IMG/VR virus record: IMGVR_UViG_3300025886_000051
Span: 1-46,077 of that record
From: a virus
DNA: 46,077 nucleotides
Reading direction: 5' to 3' (one strand)
Position 1 is the first letter of the stretch. Each line of letters begins with the position of its first letter. Position numbers and translations under genes: made by a program. Of the stretch, positions 27,079 to 34,856 are shown one piece after another. Under the pieces are notes generated by a model. That model ran no database searches and was not told the DNA's origin. It worked only from the letters and a program-made list of their open reading frames with translations.

Positions 27079-27677
27079 CACAGCACTTGCACGACATCGA
27101 TACAATTACAAACAATTACGCACTTTTTCTAAAGATGTGTTCAAAGTTAGGAGACCGATCTGCACCAGTAGTGGCAATGGTTGAACATATGAACGAGAGG
27201 CTTCTAATGGCCCCTGCTTCTACGAAACTATCATACCATTGTGCACACCCAGGGGGTCTAGTAGAACACTCTCTTAACGTTCTGCGCAATTTAAAAAAAT
27301 TAATAAAAGTATATGAAGTAGATGTTCCTGTAGAGTCAATGATTATCGCATCACTATTTCATGATTGGGGAAAAGTCGGTGATCTAGAAGAGGCTTACTA
27401 CATAGAACAGGACAGCGACTGGCATCGTGAAAAGTTAGGTCAAATGTACAAAGTAAACGAAGACATGCAGTCAATGCCAAATGCCGAGAGAGGACTCTGG
27501 TTATTACAGCATTTCGGAGTGCAGTTAACGCTTGACGAATGGATCGCAATACGTACAAACGACGGTCCTGGTGTTCCAGAGAACAAGGCGTATTTCGGTG
27601 GAGAGCCTACTTTGGCTCTTTTATTACAGCACGCTGATCAAATGGCAACAAAACAAGAAAAAGAGCGCTACTCGTAA
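27075..27677 (+). CDS. HD-domain phosphohydrolase (200 aa)
   Basis: The motif AHPGGLVEHSLNVLRNL supplies a conserved His, and IIASLFHDWGKVG supplies the HD pair. A later His (RGLWLLQHF) and the closing LLQHADQMA complete the usual metal-binding set of HD enzymes. The arrangement resembles the HD part of YhaM-type 3'-5' exonucleases and related nucleotidases more than RelA-type synthetases. The substrate cannot be told from the sequence; a nucleotide or a nucleic acid 3' end are both possible. It overlaps the polymerase gene by four bases, so a role in DNA synthesis, for example as a proof-reading or dNTP-handling partner, is a reasonable guess. Confidence 0.75.
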   Translation: MTQHLHDIDTITNNYALFLKMCSKLGDRSAPVVAMVEHMNERLLMAPASTKLSYHCAHPGGLVEHSLNVLRNLKKLIKVYEVDVPVESMIIASLFHDWGKVGDLEEAYYIEQDSDWHREKLGQMYKVNEDMQSMPNAERGLWLLQHFGVQLTLDEWIAIRTNDGPGVPENKAYFGGEPTLALLLQHADQMATKQEKERYS

Positions 27678-27691
27678 TATTTATATGTATG
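27650..27691 (+). repeat. Direct repeat, copy 1 (HD gene tail plus start of next gene)
   Basis: These 42 bases hold the last codons of the HD gene (KQEKERYS-stop), the 11-base spacer and the ATG of the next gene. They are identical to 30145-30186. Similarity continues through the coding sequence of the two following genes for over 100 bases. Confidence 0.95.
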
Positions 27692-30004
27692 TCTAAGCAA
27701 CTAAACAAAAGAGGACTTCCGTCTGTAGGCGGAGTCTTATTGAACGGTCACTCACAATCTGCTGTTAGTGGGTTCTCTTCTAAACTAGGACGCAAACCAA
27801 TGCCAGAAAGAAAACTGACAACAGATATTGATCAACTTATAGAAGACAATGAAAGGTTTAATGAATTTTTAAGTCTTAACTCTGTCATTAAAAGTCCAGG
27901 TAGTGCAGACACATCTGAATCACAGTTAAGGTCTGTTATTAGAGAGACTATTTTAAAAGAAATCTTAAAAGAGCAGACCGCCTCGAGCTTGACAATTAAG
28001 CTTCTAGTGTCAGACATCATGAACGATCCACAAAAATACCTCTCATCTGAACAAAGTAATCTTGAAACAATTACTTGGAAGGGAAAAGAATATGTGGCAC
28101 TAGGTTTTCTTAAAAAAGGAAACCCAGTTGTTTTAATCACAAAGACAGATTTAAAACCACAAGATATATCTACTTCAGGATCATTTCAGCTTCCAGACAA
28201 AGATAGCGTTTTACTTACAAACGCCGGCGATGATCAAAATTTTAACTTAAAAAATCTTAGAGATGGAAATGTTGTCCCTGTCTACGTTCGTGACAGCGCA
28301 AAAGATGTCACGCTAAACATTACTAAAGTAGACTACGGCGAACCAAGCATAGCTGATTGGGCTATCGAAGTAGGATCTTATATTGGTATGGTACCTGGTG
28401 TTGGAACGCCTGTAGATTTAGCTTCTGCTGTCCTTGCTGTAATCAAAGATCCACCCGACTATTTATTAGGCGCCCTTTGCGTGCTTTGTTCAGCGCCTGT
28501 TTTAGGGTTAGTTGCAGGTGCAGCAAAGATTGTAGGAAAAGGTATTATTAAAAAAGGTGCTACTGCAATTGGAAGAGAAGTCTCAGATGAAGCGATAGAA
28601 AAGGCCGCAGAGGCTTTAGTAAATTATCTAAAATCAATAGACGCTGAAATATCAGAGAAAGTCTTCGGCGCGCTAAGAAAACAGCTTGACGGCACACTTG
28701 AATATCTTGAAAAGCAGATGAAAAAATTCGCTCAAGATCAGGACCTTTTTGGGTTGTGTGCACTGACAGAGCAGAAAGGGCTAGCTGGTTGCGCTAGTTC
28801 AGTTTCAGAAGCGACAAGGCGATTTGAAAACCTAGCAAATCCCTTAAAGAGGCTTTATGATTCAGTTCTTGCAGAACTAGAGCTTCAAGAGATGACAAAA
28901 GGATGGGACTCCAGCGCTATAACAAATCTTTCATATGCAAGAAGATTAGCAGATTCAGCGGGTGAAAAAGCCAGGAGAGAGGCAAAAACAAAATTTCAGA
29001 GGACAGTATACGGAAATCCTGCAGCTAAAAAATTCTTCACGGAAGATGTAGTGTACGTTCACGTTGTAGGTGCCTATCGCGCTGGCCGAGGAACTTCAAG
29101 AAAAAGCGTGTCAAATTTTAGTTTTTTAGACTGGCTTTCGACAAACCCGGGTGCTACAACTAGAGCATCTAACGAAATATCTACTTTTGGAATTCACAAA
29201 GATGACTTTGCTGATGCAGTTAGCAGCGGCGTACTGAAGGGCAAGAATTTTTATGTCCTCGAGGGTAGGTTAACTTACTTCTCTCCCTCTGACGCTGCAA
29301 CTGAACTTACAGGAACAGCATCAGCTCAGACAAAGAAGCACTACGCACAGAGCGGCACAAGAAAGAAACCTTTTTTACCGAAAGACGTGTCCGAATTAGT
29401 CGTTGATGAAAAGTCTTTTCGAGCACGTAACTATACCGCAGAAGCAATTTTAGGTAATTGGAAAATAAAATCTTATCATGGCGGATCCAAATGGGGCAAC
29501 TTACCAGATCCAGTGAAAGAACTCAAAAAAATAGATTTTAGCTCTGCTCTCGAAATTGTTTCAAATTTAAAAAAGACTCTAAAGTCTGGTTTACCACCTA
29601 GTAAAGATGTACTTATAAAGCTTGACAATATTGTCAATCAATTGAGTTCGCGGGCCACACCTCAATCACCTGTTTTAATAAATGACATGAAAAAATTAAG
29701 CAAAACTCTCGAAGACAGTTCAGAAATTCCAGCTCGTGTCTTATTAGACGGTGAGATGATTGACTTAAGAAAGTTAATGCCAGATTTTACAGAAATTAAT
29801 AACTTTATAAAAGAAGCAAGATCGATGATTTCATCATTACGACTGCCACCGGTCCCTGGCTCACCTGCAGGAACAAAGGGTTCGATAGACCTACGCCAGA
29901 ACGCTGACATAGTACTACAAACATCTTCCAGCAGCAGCGCGAAAGACTTTACATTGAAGGATTGGGTATCTCGATTCGCCGATAATTTAGAAAAAATCAA
30001 ATAA
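27689..30004 (+). CDS. Large protein with shared N-terminal module, type 1 (771 aa)
   Basis: Residues 1-66 (GLPSVGGV, GHSQSAVSGFSSKLGR, KPMPERKLTTDIDQLIEDNE) are nearly the same as in the 458-residue protein at 30184, while the rest differs. A motif LRSVIRETILKEIL follows at 80-93. Residues 227-291 are hydrophobic and Gly-rich (MVPGVGTPVDLASAVLAVIK, LLGALCVLCSAPVLGLVAG) and may insert in a membrane. A compact part near 445-600 has VVYVHVVGAYRAGRGTSRKS, VLEGRLTYFSPSDAA and ELVVDEKSFRARNYTAEAIL; I recall similar blocks in virion proteins of large phages but cannot name the family. No Shine-Dalgarno site is present. A virion-carried effector is one reading. Confidence 0.6.
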   Translation: MSKQLNKRGLPSVGGVLLNGHSQSAVSGFSSKLGRKPMPERKLTTDIDQLIEDNERFNEFLSLNSVIKSPGSADTSESQLRSVIRETILKEILKEQTASSLTIKLLVSDIMNDPQKYLSSEQSNLETITWKGKEYVALGFLKKGNPVVLITKTDLKPQDISTSGSFQLPDKDSVLLTNAGDDQNFNLKNLRDGNVVPVYVRDSAKDVTLNITKVDYGEPSIADWAIEVGSYIGMVPGVGTPVDLASAVLAVIKDPPDYLLGALCVLCSAPVLGLVAGAAKIVGKGIIKKGATAIGREVSDEAIEKAAEALVNYLKSIDAEISEKVFGALRKQLDGTLEYLEKQMKKFAQDQDLFGLCALTEQKGLAGCASSVSEATRRFENLANPLKRLYDSVLAELELQEMTKGWDSSAITNLSYARRLADSAGEKARREAKTKFQRTVYGNPAAKKFFTEDVVYVHVVGAYRAGRGTSRKSVSNFSFLDWLSTNPGATTRASNEISTFGIHKDDFADAVSSGVLKGKNFYVLEGRLTYFSPSDAATELTGTASAQTKKHYAQSGTRKKPFLPKDVSELVVDEKSFRARNYTAEAILGNWKIKSYHGGSKWGNLPDPVKELKKIDFSSALEIVSNLKKTLKSGLPPSKDVLIKLDNIVNQLSSRATPQSPVLINDMKKLSKTLEDSSEIPARVLLDGEMIDLRKLMPDFTEINNFIKEARSMISSLRLPPVPGSPAGTKGSIDLRQNADIVLQTSSSSSAKDFTLKDWVSRFADNLEKIK

Positions 30005-30020
30005 TACTAATAGCACTATA

Positions 30021-30049
30021 GTGTAAACTTAAGCCTCGTGTTTTATAAT
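30021..30049 (+). promoter_or_regulatory. Possible promoter before the second shared-module gene
   Basis: GTGTAA (30021-30026), 17 bases, TATAAT (30044-30049). The -35 box is weak, but the arrangement resembles TTGTAA-N17-TATAAT at 44994. Confidence 0.45.
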
Positions 30050-30077
30050 AATCATAAAGTTCTATTTTAGGAGTATA

Positions 30078-30143
30078 GTGAGCATATTTGATATTAAACC
30101 ACCAACTCGTTTTGCAAGTTCATGTGGGCACACAAACATGTAA
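30078..30143 (+). pseudogene. Truncated gene start (21 codons) at a duplication junction
   Basis: A GTG with an AGGAG site four bases upstream opens a frame MSIFDIKPPTRFASSCGHTN-M that stops after 21 codons, two bases before the repeat copy at 30145. The promoter, ribosome site and start look real, but the body is gone. It may be the front of a gene cut off when the HD-gene tail and the next gene were copied in. A short functional peptide cannot be excluded. Confidence 0.4.
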
Positions 30144-30144
30144 T

Positions 30145-30186
30145 AAAACAAGAAAAAGAGCGCTACTCGTAATATTTATATGTATG
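30145..30186 (+). repeat. Direct repeat, copy 2 (orphan HD gene tail)
   Basis: A perfect copy of 27650-27691 at an offset of 2495 bases. Here the HD gene's last eight codons and stop have no gene body in front of them, which shows the direction of copying: from the HD/771 junction to this site. Confidence 0.95.
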
Positions 30187-31560
30187 ACTAAGAAACTAAA
30201 TGAAAGAGGACTTCCTTCTGTAGGCGGGGTCTCACCAGGTGACTCATCCAATAACCTCGGACAAGCACGCAGACCCTGGAACTTAACAGGTTCATCAGGT
30301 GGTCACTCACAATCTGCTGATAGTGGGTTCTCTTCTAAATTAGGACGTGTAAACAAAGGTCGTGATGACGACAAATATGCGTGGCAAGTAAGGTTCCCTG
30401 AAAACGAAGAAGAACCCGAAGAAGATACATATAATATGAAATTAAGATCAAAAATATCAATTGATCTTAGAGGACGTAAACCAATGCCAGAAAGAAAACT
30501 AACAACAGATATTGATCAACTTATAGAAGAAAACGAAAAGTTCAATGAGTTTTTAAATCTTAACACTGTCAGTGAGAGATCAGACGGGAACACAAGCAGA
30601 GGCTTCTTGGGTCATGTAGTCGACGATGCATTTGATACCGTTGTCGATATGGCTGGCGACACTGCCCGCCAGTTTGTTGGCACAGTTATTCCTGGAGCCG
30701 CTGATTTTTTATTCGTTTTAAAAAATATAAAAGAATTGCAGAATAATTCAGAGGCTGGAAAAGAATTAATAAGTCTATATAATGAACAAGGTTCATACAA
30801 GAGATTAGGAGGGTCATATCTTAATGAAATAGATGATGTTATTGACAATATTGTTACTGATTTATCTGACGTCATAGAAGCTTTTGTTTCAATAATTCCT
30901 GCGGGTGGAGATGTCGCAGGTTATATCGCAACATTGACATCGTGGGCTGCAAAAATAAAAAAGACTTTAGATCCCTTGTTGAAACAGGCTTCTAGAGTCC
31001 CAGGGGCTAAAACAAAGATGGGGAAAGAATTGACACTCAGATTAGCTGGGAATGTCGCTTTACGATCTGCAATATTCGAATTAGATGAAAAGTTTGATGA
31101 AGAAACTCCATTCTGGGGTTCTATAATAGACTCAGTAAAAGTTGCTGGAACCTTGTCAGATATTGTTAGTAACTTTGATGAACTATATAAAATGTCTGAT
31201 GATGGGTATGAAAAAATGTCATCTACTGAAAAATTAGCATTGATACGAAAAGCAAATAAATTAAAAAGACTAATCAGTATACCAGTAAGTATAGATGATA
31301 TAGACTCATCTGTTTATGGCTTCGAAGAATTACATGATGAGACAGACATATCTGAATCAAAAATAAGAAGCTTAATATCACAAATTCTATTAGAGTCTGA
31401 AGAACTAATCGATGAAGACCTTGTCGAGGCTGAATATGCCGACGAAGTAGAAGAAGCAAGTGGCGTCGGATCTATCGGTGGATACGCCGGACCGATGGCT
31501 TCCCCTGCAAATCAAGAAGAATTTAATAAAAAAATGCAAAAGGTATCTTTTCCAGATTGA
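30184..31560 (+). CDS. Protein with shared N-terminal module, type 2 (458 aa)
   Basis: The start at 30184 is fixed by its match to the 771-residue paralogue. The shared module is split by two insertions (about 17-39 and 56-97) and ends near residue 129 with KPMPERKLTTDIDQLIEENE. The body differs from the 771-residue protein but also has hydrophobic Gly/Pro-rich segments (VGTVIPGAADFLFVLK, IIPAGGDVAGYIATLTSWAA). Near the C-terminus, at about 390-405, lies ESKIRSLISQILLESEE, a motif like LRSVIRETILKEIL of the paralogue. It ends in an acidic and Gly-rich tail. No Shine-Dalgarno site is visible. Function unknown. Secretion or virion targeting through the common module is an inference. Confidence 0.6.
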   Translation: MTKKLNERGLPSVGGVSPGDSSNNLGQARRPWNLTGSSGGHSQSADSGFSSKLGRVNKGRDDDKYAWQVRFPENEEEPEEDTYNMKLRSKISIDLRGRKPMPERKLTTDIDQLIEENEKFNEFLNLNTVSERSDGNTSRGFLGHVVDDAFDTVVDMAGDTARQFVGTVIPGAADFLFVLKNIKELQNNSEAGKELISLYNEQGSYKRLGGSYLNEIDDVIDNIVTDLSDVIEAFVSIIPAGGDVAGYIATLTSWAAKIKKTLDPLLKQASRVPGAKTKMGKELTLRLAGNVALRSAIFELDEKFDEETPFWGSIIDSVKVAGTLSDIVSNFDELYKMSDDGYEKMSSTEKLALIRKANKLKRLISIPVSIDDIDSSVYGFEELHDETDISESKIRSLISQILLESEELIDEDLVEAEYADEVEEASGVGSIGGYAGPMASPANQEEFNKKMQKVSFPD

Positions 31561-31618
31561 TCTACAAATTATGCTTTTGATCTGCCAAAATCGAATTCAT
31601 AAAATAGTATAAAAACTA

Positions 31619-31647
31619 TTGAACAACCCAAAATATCACGTTATTAT
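31619..31647 (+). promoter_or_regulatory. Promoter of the single-strand binding protein gene
   Basis: TTGAAC (31619-31624), 17 bases, TATTAT (31642-31647). The run TGAACAACCCA and the CACGTTAT before the -10 box nearly repeat those of the polymerase promoter. A 6-bp inverted repeat (AATAGT/ACTATT, 31603-31620) overlaps the -35 box and could be an operator. The rest of 31561-31734 is AT-rich with no gene. Confidence 0.7.
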
Positions 31648-31734
31648 AGTAAAGTGATTTGGCACAAACTAAAAAATTAAACAATTAAAAAATCACATTT
31701 TTAAAAACTAAATATTACATTAGGAGTAATAAAC

Positions 31735-32517
31735 ATGGCTATCGACTTAGACGCAATTAGAGCAAAACTTAATCAACTATCTGGTAAGAACCGCCGAAGC
31801 AACGTAATGTGGCGCCCTACCGAAGGTGAGACAGCAACAATTAGACTACTTTCTTTTCCAGACAACGATGGACAACCGTGGAAGGATATGTTCTTCTACT
31901 ACAACATCGGAAATAATCCTGGCCTCCTTTCACCTTATCAGTACGATAAGCCTGATCCTGTTCAAGAGCTCATCACAAAGCTCCGCGATGATGGTAGCAA
32001 GGAGTCTTACGAGCTAGCTAAGAAGCTATACCCCAAGATGAGAACATTTGCTCCTGTTATTGTACGTGGTGAAGAGGAGAAGGGAGTTCGTCTCTGGTCC
32101 TTTGGCAAGATGGTATATCAGGATCTTCTTAATCTTATGCTTGATGAAGACTACGGAGATATTACCGACGTAGACAAGGGACGAGATATTCGTATTGTCT
32201 GTGAAAAGCCACCCGGACGACAGTATGCAACAACTTCAGTGACTCCACGTGGTTCTGTAACTTCACTTACTGAAGACTCAAAGCTCTTGGCTACTTGGCT
32301 AGAGAATATCCCAGCCCCAACTGATCTTTACGAATTAAAGACCTACGAGGCACTAGAGAAGATAGTAAATGACTGGTTAAATGGTGATGACGAAGAGAAT
32401 ACCGGAACAGAACGTGGTCGCACACCTGCACGAGCTACTGCTGCTCCTGCTGCTGCTGCAGCAACAACCACTACAAAGTCTCTTGACGACGCTTTTGCGG
32501 ATCTAGAAGACTTATAG
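31735..32517 (+). CDS. gp32: Single-stranded DNA-binding protein, gp32-like (260 aa)
   Basis: The start MAIDLDAIRAKLNQL, the middle block WRPTEGETATIRLLSFPDND, then FYYNIGNNPGLLSPYQY, and LWSFGKMVYQDLL with DVDKGRDI are typical of gp32 of T4-like phages. The C-terminus ends with a Thr/Ala-rich linker and the acidic tip SLDDAFADLEDL, which in T4 contacts UvsX, polymerase and helicase loader. The zinc-binding cysteines of T4 gp32 are missing; the equivalent place reads YQYDKPDPVQEL. The gene has an AGGAG site, its own promoter and a terminator after it, and its codons are richer in C and G than the genes around it, consistent with high expression. Confidence 0.88.
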   Translation: MAIDLDAIRAKLNQLSGKNRRSNVMWRPTEGETATIRLLSFPDNDGQPWKDMFFYYNIGNNPGLLSPYQYDKPDPVQELITKLRDDGSKESYELAKKLYPKMRTFAPVIVRGEEEKGVRLWSFGKMVYQDLLNLMLDEDYGDITDVDKGRDIRIVCEKPPGRQYATTSVTPRGSVTSLTEDSKLLATWLENIPAPTDLYELKTYEALEKIVNDWLNGDDEENTGTERGRTPARATAAPAAAAATTTTKSLDDAFADLEDL

Positions 32518-32551
32518 GGTTCCAAAGCGCTACAAGTTCTAAAAACTAAAT

Positions 32552-32590
32552 AAACGGACAGCAGCTTGAAATAGTTGTTGTCCGTTTTAG
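32552..32590 (+). terminator. Rho-independent terminator after the SSB gene
   Basis: AAACGGACAGCA (32552-32563) pairs with TGTTGTCCGTTT (32576-32587), 12 pairs with one G-U, around a 12-base loop. The right arm ends in TTTT. The uvsX promoter starts seven bases later. Confidence 0.8.
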
Positions 32591-32596
32591 TATTAT

Positions 32597-32625
32597 ATGA
32601 ACAAAAACAAAAAACAAAGTATTAT
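32597..32625 (+). promoter_or_regulatory. Promoter of uvsX
   Basis: ATGAAC (32597-32602), 17 bases, TATTAT (32620-32625), the same architecture as the polymerase and SSB promoters. It begins right after the terminator, so uvsX and the genes after it form a separate unit. Confidence 0.65.
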
Positions 32626-32648
32626 AAATGTAAGCAAAGAGGAACAGC

Positions 32649-33863
32649 ATGGCTAGAAAAAAGAAAGTACAAAACGTTGAAAATAATGTAGATCTTGAAG
32701 ATTTTGCAAGTGATCTAATTAAGTCACTAAACAAAGAACAAGGAAGCAGGGTCGCATATAATCTTAGCGCAGACGACTCTCCTACACACGTCAAGCGGTG
32801 GATTTCAACAGGTTCAAGGCTGCTTGATTATATCTGTTCAAACAGGCGAGACGGCGGACTCCCAGAAGGACGCATTATTGAAATGTTCGGTCCACCTTCA
32901 ATTGGAAAAAGCCACATTGCAACTCAGATAGCAGCATCAACACAGCGTATGGGTGGTATTGTGGTATACATTGATACCGAGAATGCTACAAGCCCAGAGA
33001 ACCTCGCCAACCTTGGTGTAGATGTTTCTACGCGGTTTGTTTATGTCGATGAACACTGCACAGAAAATGTCTTTGCAATTGCCGAGTCAACTATTCTTAA
33101 AGCAAAAGCTATGAATAAAGATGTACCTATTACAATTATCTGGGATAGTGTAGCTGCTACTTCACCAAAAGCAGAGCTTGAGGGTGACTACGATCAAAAT
33201 AGTATCGCACTAAATGCCAGAACTATATCAAAGGGCATGCGAAAGATTACAGGAATAATCGGACAAACAAATACGCTTATGGTTTGTCTCAATCAGATCA
33301 GAGTAAATGTTGGTGTTATGTACGGAGACAACACTACAACTCCGGGTGGTAAAGCTATTCCTTTCCACGCAACTACAAGGATCAAGTTAGGAGCTGGACA
33401 ACAAATAAAAAATGGTGAAGATGTAATCGGTATTAATGTCTCTGCGAAGACAATCAAGAACAAGGTCGCCGCACCATTCAGAACTGTAAAGTTTCAGATT
33501 CACTTCGGAAAAGGTATTGTTGAACACGAAGAGATGTTCGATATTCTTAGAAAGCACGGCGAAGAGACTGTAAAAGGAAATACAATATCTGTCACCGGAA
33601 CAGGAGCCTGGAAAACACTAAATGTTGTCAACGAAAAATCAGGTAAAGTTATAGTCGATAAGAAGTTCTACAAAGCAGATTTTGACAAAATCATAATAGA
33701 CCCAGCATATACTACATACATAGACGATTTGCTAGAGAAGACTATGGTAAAAGTAATGGGTAATAACGATGAAGTAGATATTGACACAAACTCTTTTGAA
33801 GAGATGAAAGCAATAGCTCTTGAAGTTGAAGATATTTCTGATGGATATGATGACCTGACATGA
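32649..33863 (+). CDS. uvsX: RecA-like recombinase UvsX (404 aa)
   Basis: The protein binds DNA and exchanges strands in recombination-driven replication and repair. The Walker A motif is GPPSIGKSH at 81-89, an unusual form of the GPESSGKT of RecA. VVYIDTENATSPENL follows as in RecA/UvsX, ITIIWDSVAATSPKAELEGD is the Walker B region, and TLMVCLNQIRVNVGVMYGDN, followed by TTPGGKAIPFHATTRIKL, is the L2 and following region. Length is close to T4 UvsX (391). The acidic C-terminus EDISDGYDDLT suits interaction with partners. It has an AGAGGA ribosome site and overlaps the nuclease gene by four bases. Confidence 0.93.
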   Translation: MARKKKVQNVENNVDLEDFASDLIKSLNKEQGSRVAYNLSADDSPTHVKRWISTGSRLLDYICSNRRDGGLPEGRIIEMFGPPSIGKSHIATQIAASTQRMGGIVVYIDTENATSPENLANLGVDVSTRFVYVDEHCTENVFAIAESTILKAKAMNKDVPITIIWDSVAATSPKAELEGDYDQNSIALNARTISKGMRKITGIIGQTNTLMVCLNQIRVNVGVMYGDNTTTPGGKAIPFHATTRIKLGAGQQIKNGEDVIGINVSAKTIKNKVAAPFRTVKFQIHFGKGIVEHEEMFDILRKHGEETVKGNTISVTGTGAWKTLNVVNEKSGKVIVDKKFYKADFDKIIIDPAYTTYIDDLLEKTMVKVMGNNDEVDIDTNSFEEMKAIALEVEDISDGYDDLT

Positions 33864-34828
33864 AAAAGAAAAATCAGCCAATACTAATAATTGATTTTCT
33901 TAACATATTCACTCGCCATTTTACAGTAAATCCTACGCTTAACAAAGATGGTATCCCTGTAGGCGGAGTAATTGGGTTCTTAAACAATTTCAAATATATT
34001 CTTGAAGAAATTTATCCAAAAAAAGTAGTAATTGTTTTTGAGTCAGGTGGATCACCGCGTAGAAGATCACTATTTAAAGATTACAAGTCTAATAGAAAGC
34101 CAATAAAGCTAAATAGAACATACGACGATAACGCAACAAGTGCAGATGAAGTAGAAAACAGAATGTACCAGATAAACTTGTTGATGGAGATGTTGAGAAA
34201 GATCCCTGTCGTTCAGATGTATGTAAAAGACTGCGAAGCAGACGATGTAATAGGCTATCTAACAAAATATGAATTTTCTGATGATGACTGCGTTGTTCTA
34301 TCATCAGATAAAGACTTCTATCAACTTCTAGACGACAAAACAACAATATATTCACCTACTTCAAAAAAGTTTATCAAAAGTGAAGATGTTTTTGAAAGAT
34401 TTGGAATACACCCTAAAAACTTTTGTCTAGCACGAACATTAATGGGAGACCCGTCTGATAATATTGACGGCATTAAGGGCGCTGGTTTTAAAACAATAGT
34501 AAAGCGGTTTCCAAAGTTCGCACAAGAAGATGAAATAGACATTGACATGGTTTTAGCAGTTAGCAAGAAGCAATCTGAAATAAGCAAACTAAAAATATAT
34601 AAAGAAATAAATGAAAATCATGACAAGATTAGAAGAAACTGGAAGCTAATGTACCTCGATACACAAAATTTATCTGCAGTTCAAATCAAAAAAATAAACT
34701 ATACTATTGATACATTTGAACCAAAAAAAGATAAAATAGGAATGTTCAGGTTGTTAGTCAAGCAAGGACTTAATAGATTCGACATTGAAAGACTTTTCTT
34801 TGTCATTGACTTCACACTAAAGAATTAA
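33860..34828 (+). CDS. 5'-3' exonuclease / RNase H, FEN-1 family (322 aa)
   Basis: The acidic metal-binding residues are in the usual order: DFLN near residue 12, CEADDVIGYL with E126, D128 and D129, and LSSDKDFYQLL. A helix-hairpin-helix element is seen as LMGDPSDNIDGIKGAG. Length is close to T4 RNase H (305), which removes RNA primers of Okazaki fragments. The short polymerase at 25882 has no 5' nuclease domain of its own, so this gene fills that role. It overlaps uvsX by four bases, and the helicase gene follows. Confidence 0.88.
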   Translation: MKKKNQPILIIDFLNIFTRHFTVNPTLNKDGIPVGGVIGFLNNFKYILEEIYPKKVVIVFESGGSPRRRSLFKDYKSNRKPIKLNRTYDDNATSADEVENRMYQINLLMEMLRKIPVVQMYVKDCEADDVIGYLTKYEFSDDDCVVLSSDKDFYQLLDDKTTIYSPTSKKFIKSEDVFERFGIHPKNFCLARTLMGDPSDNIDGIKGAGFKTIVKRFPKFAQEDEIDIDMVLAVSKKQSEISKLKIYKEINENHDKIRRNWKLMYLDTQNLSAVQIKKINYTIDTFEPKKDKIGMFRLLVKQGLNRFDIERLFFVIDFTLKN

Positions 34829-34856
34829 ATTATTCACTATGATAAAGGAAGATAAA

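Noticed and set aside
30088-30183. Longer N-terminus (MILNHQLVLQ...) for the 458-residue protein
   Set aside because: The paralogue at 27689 fixes the start at 30184; the upstream part is read out of frame through the copied HD-gene tail.
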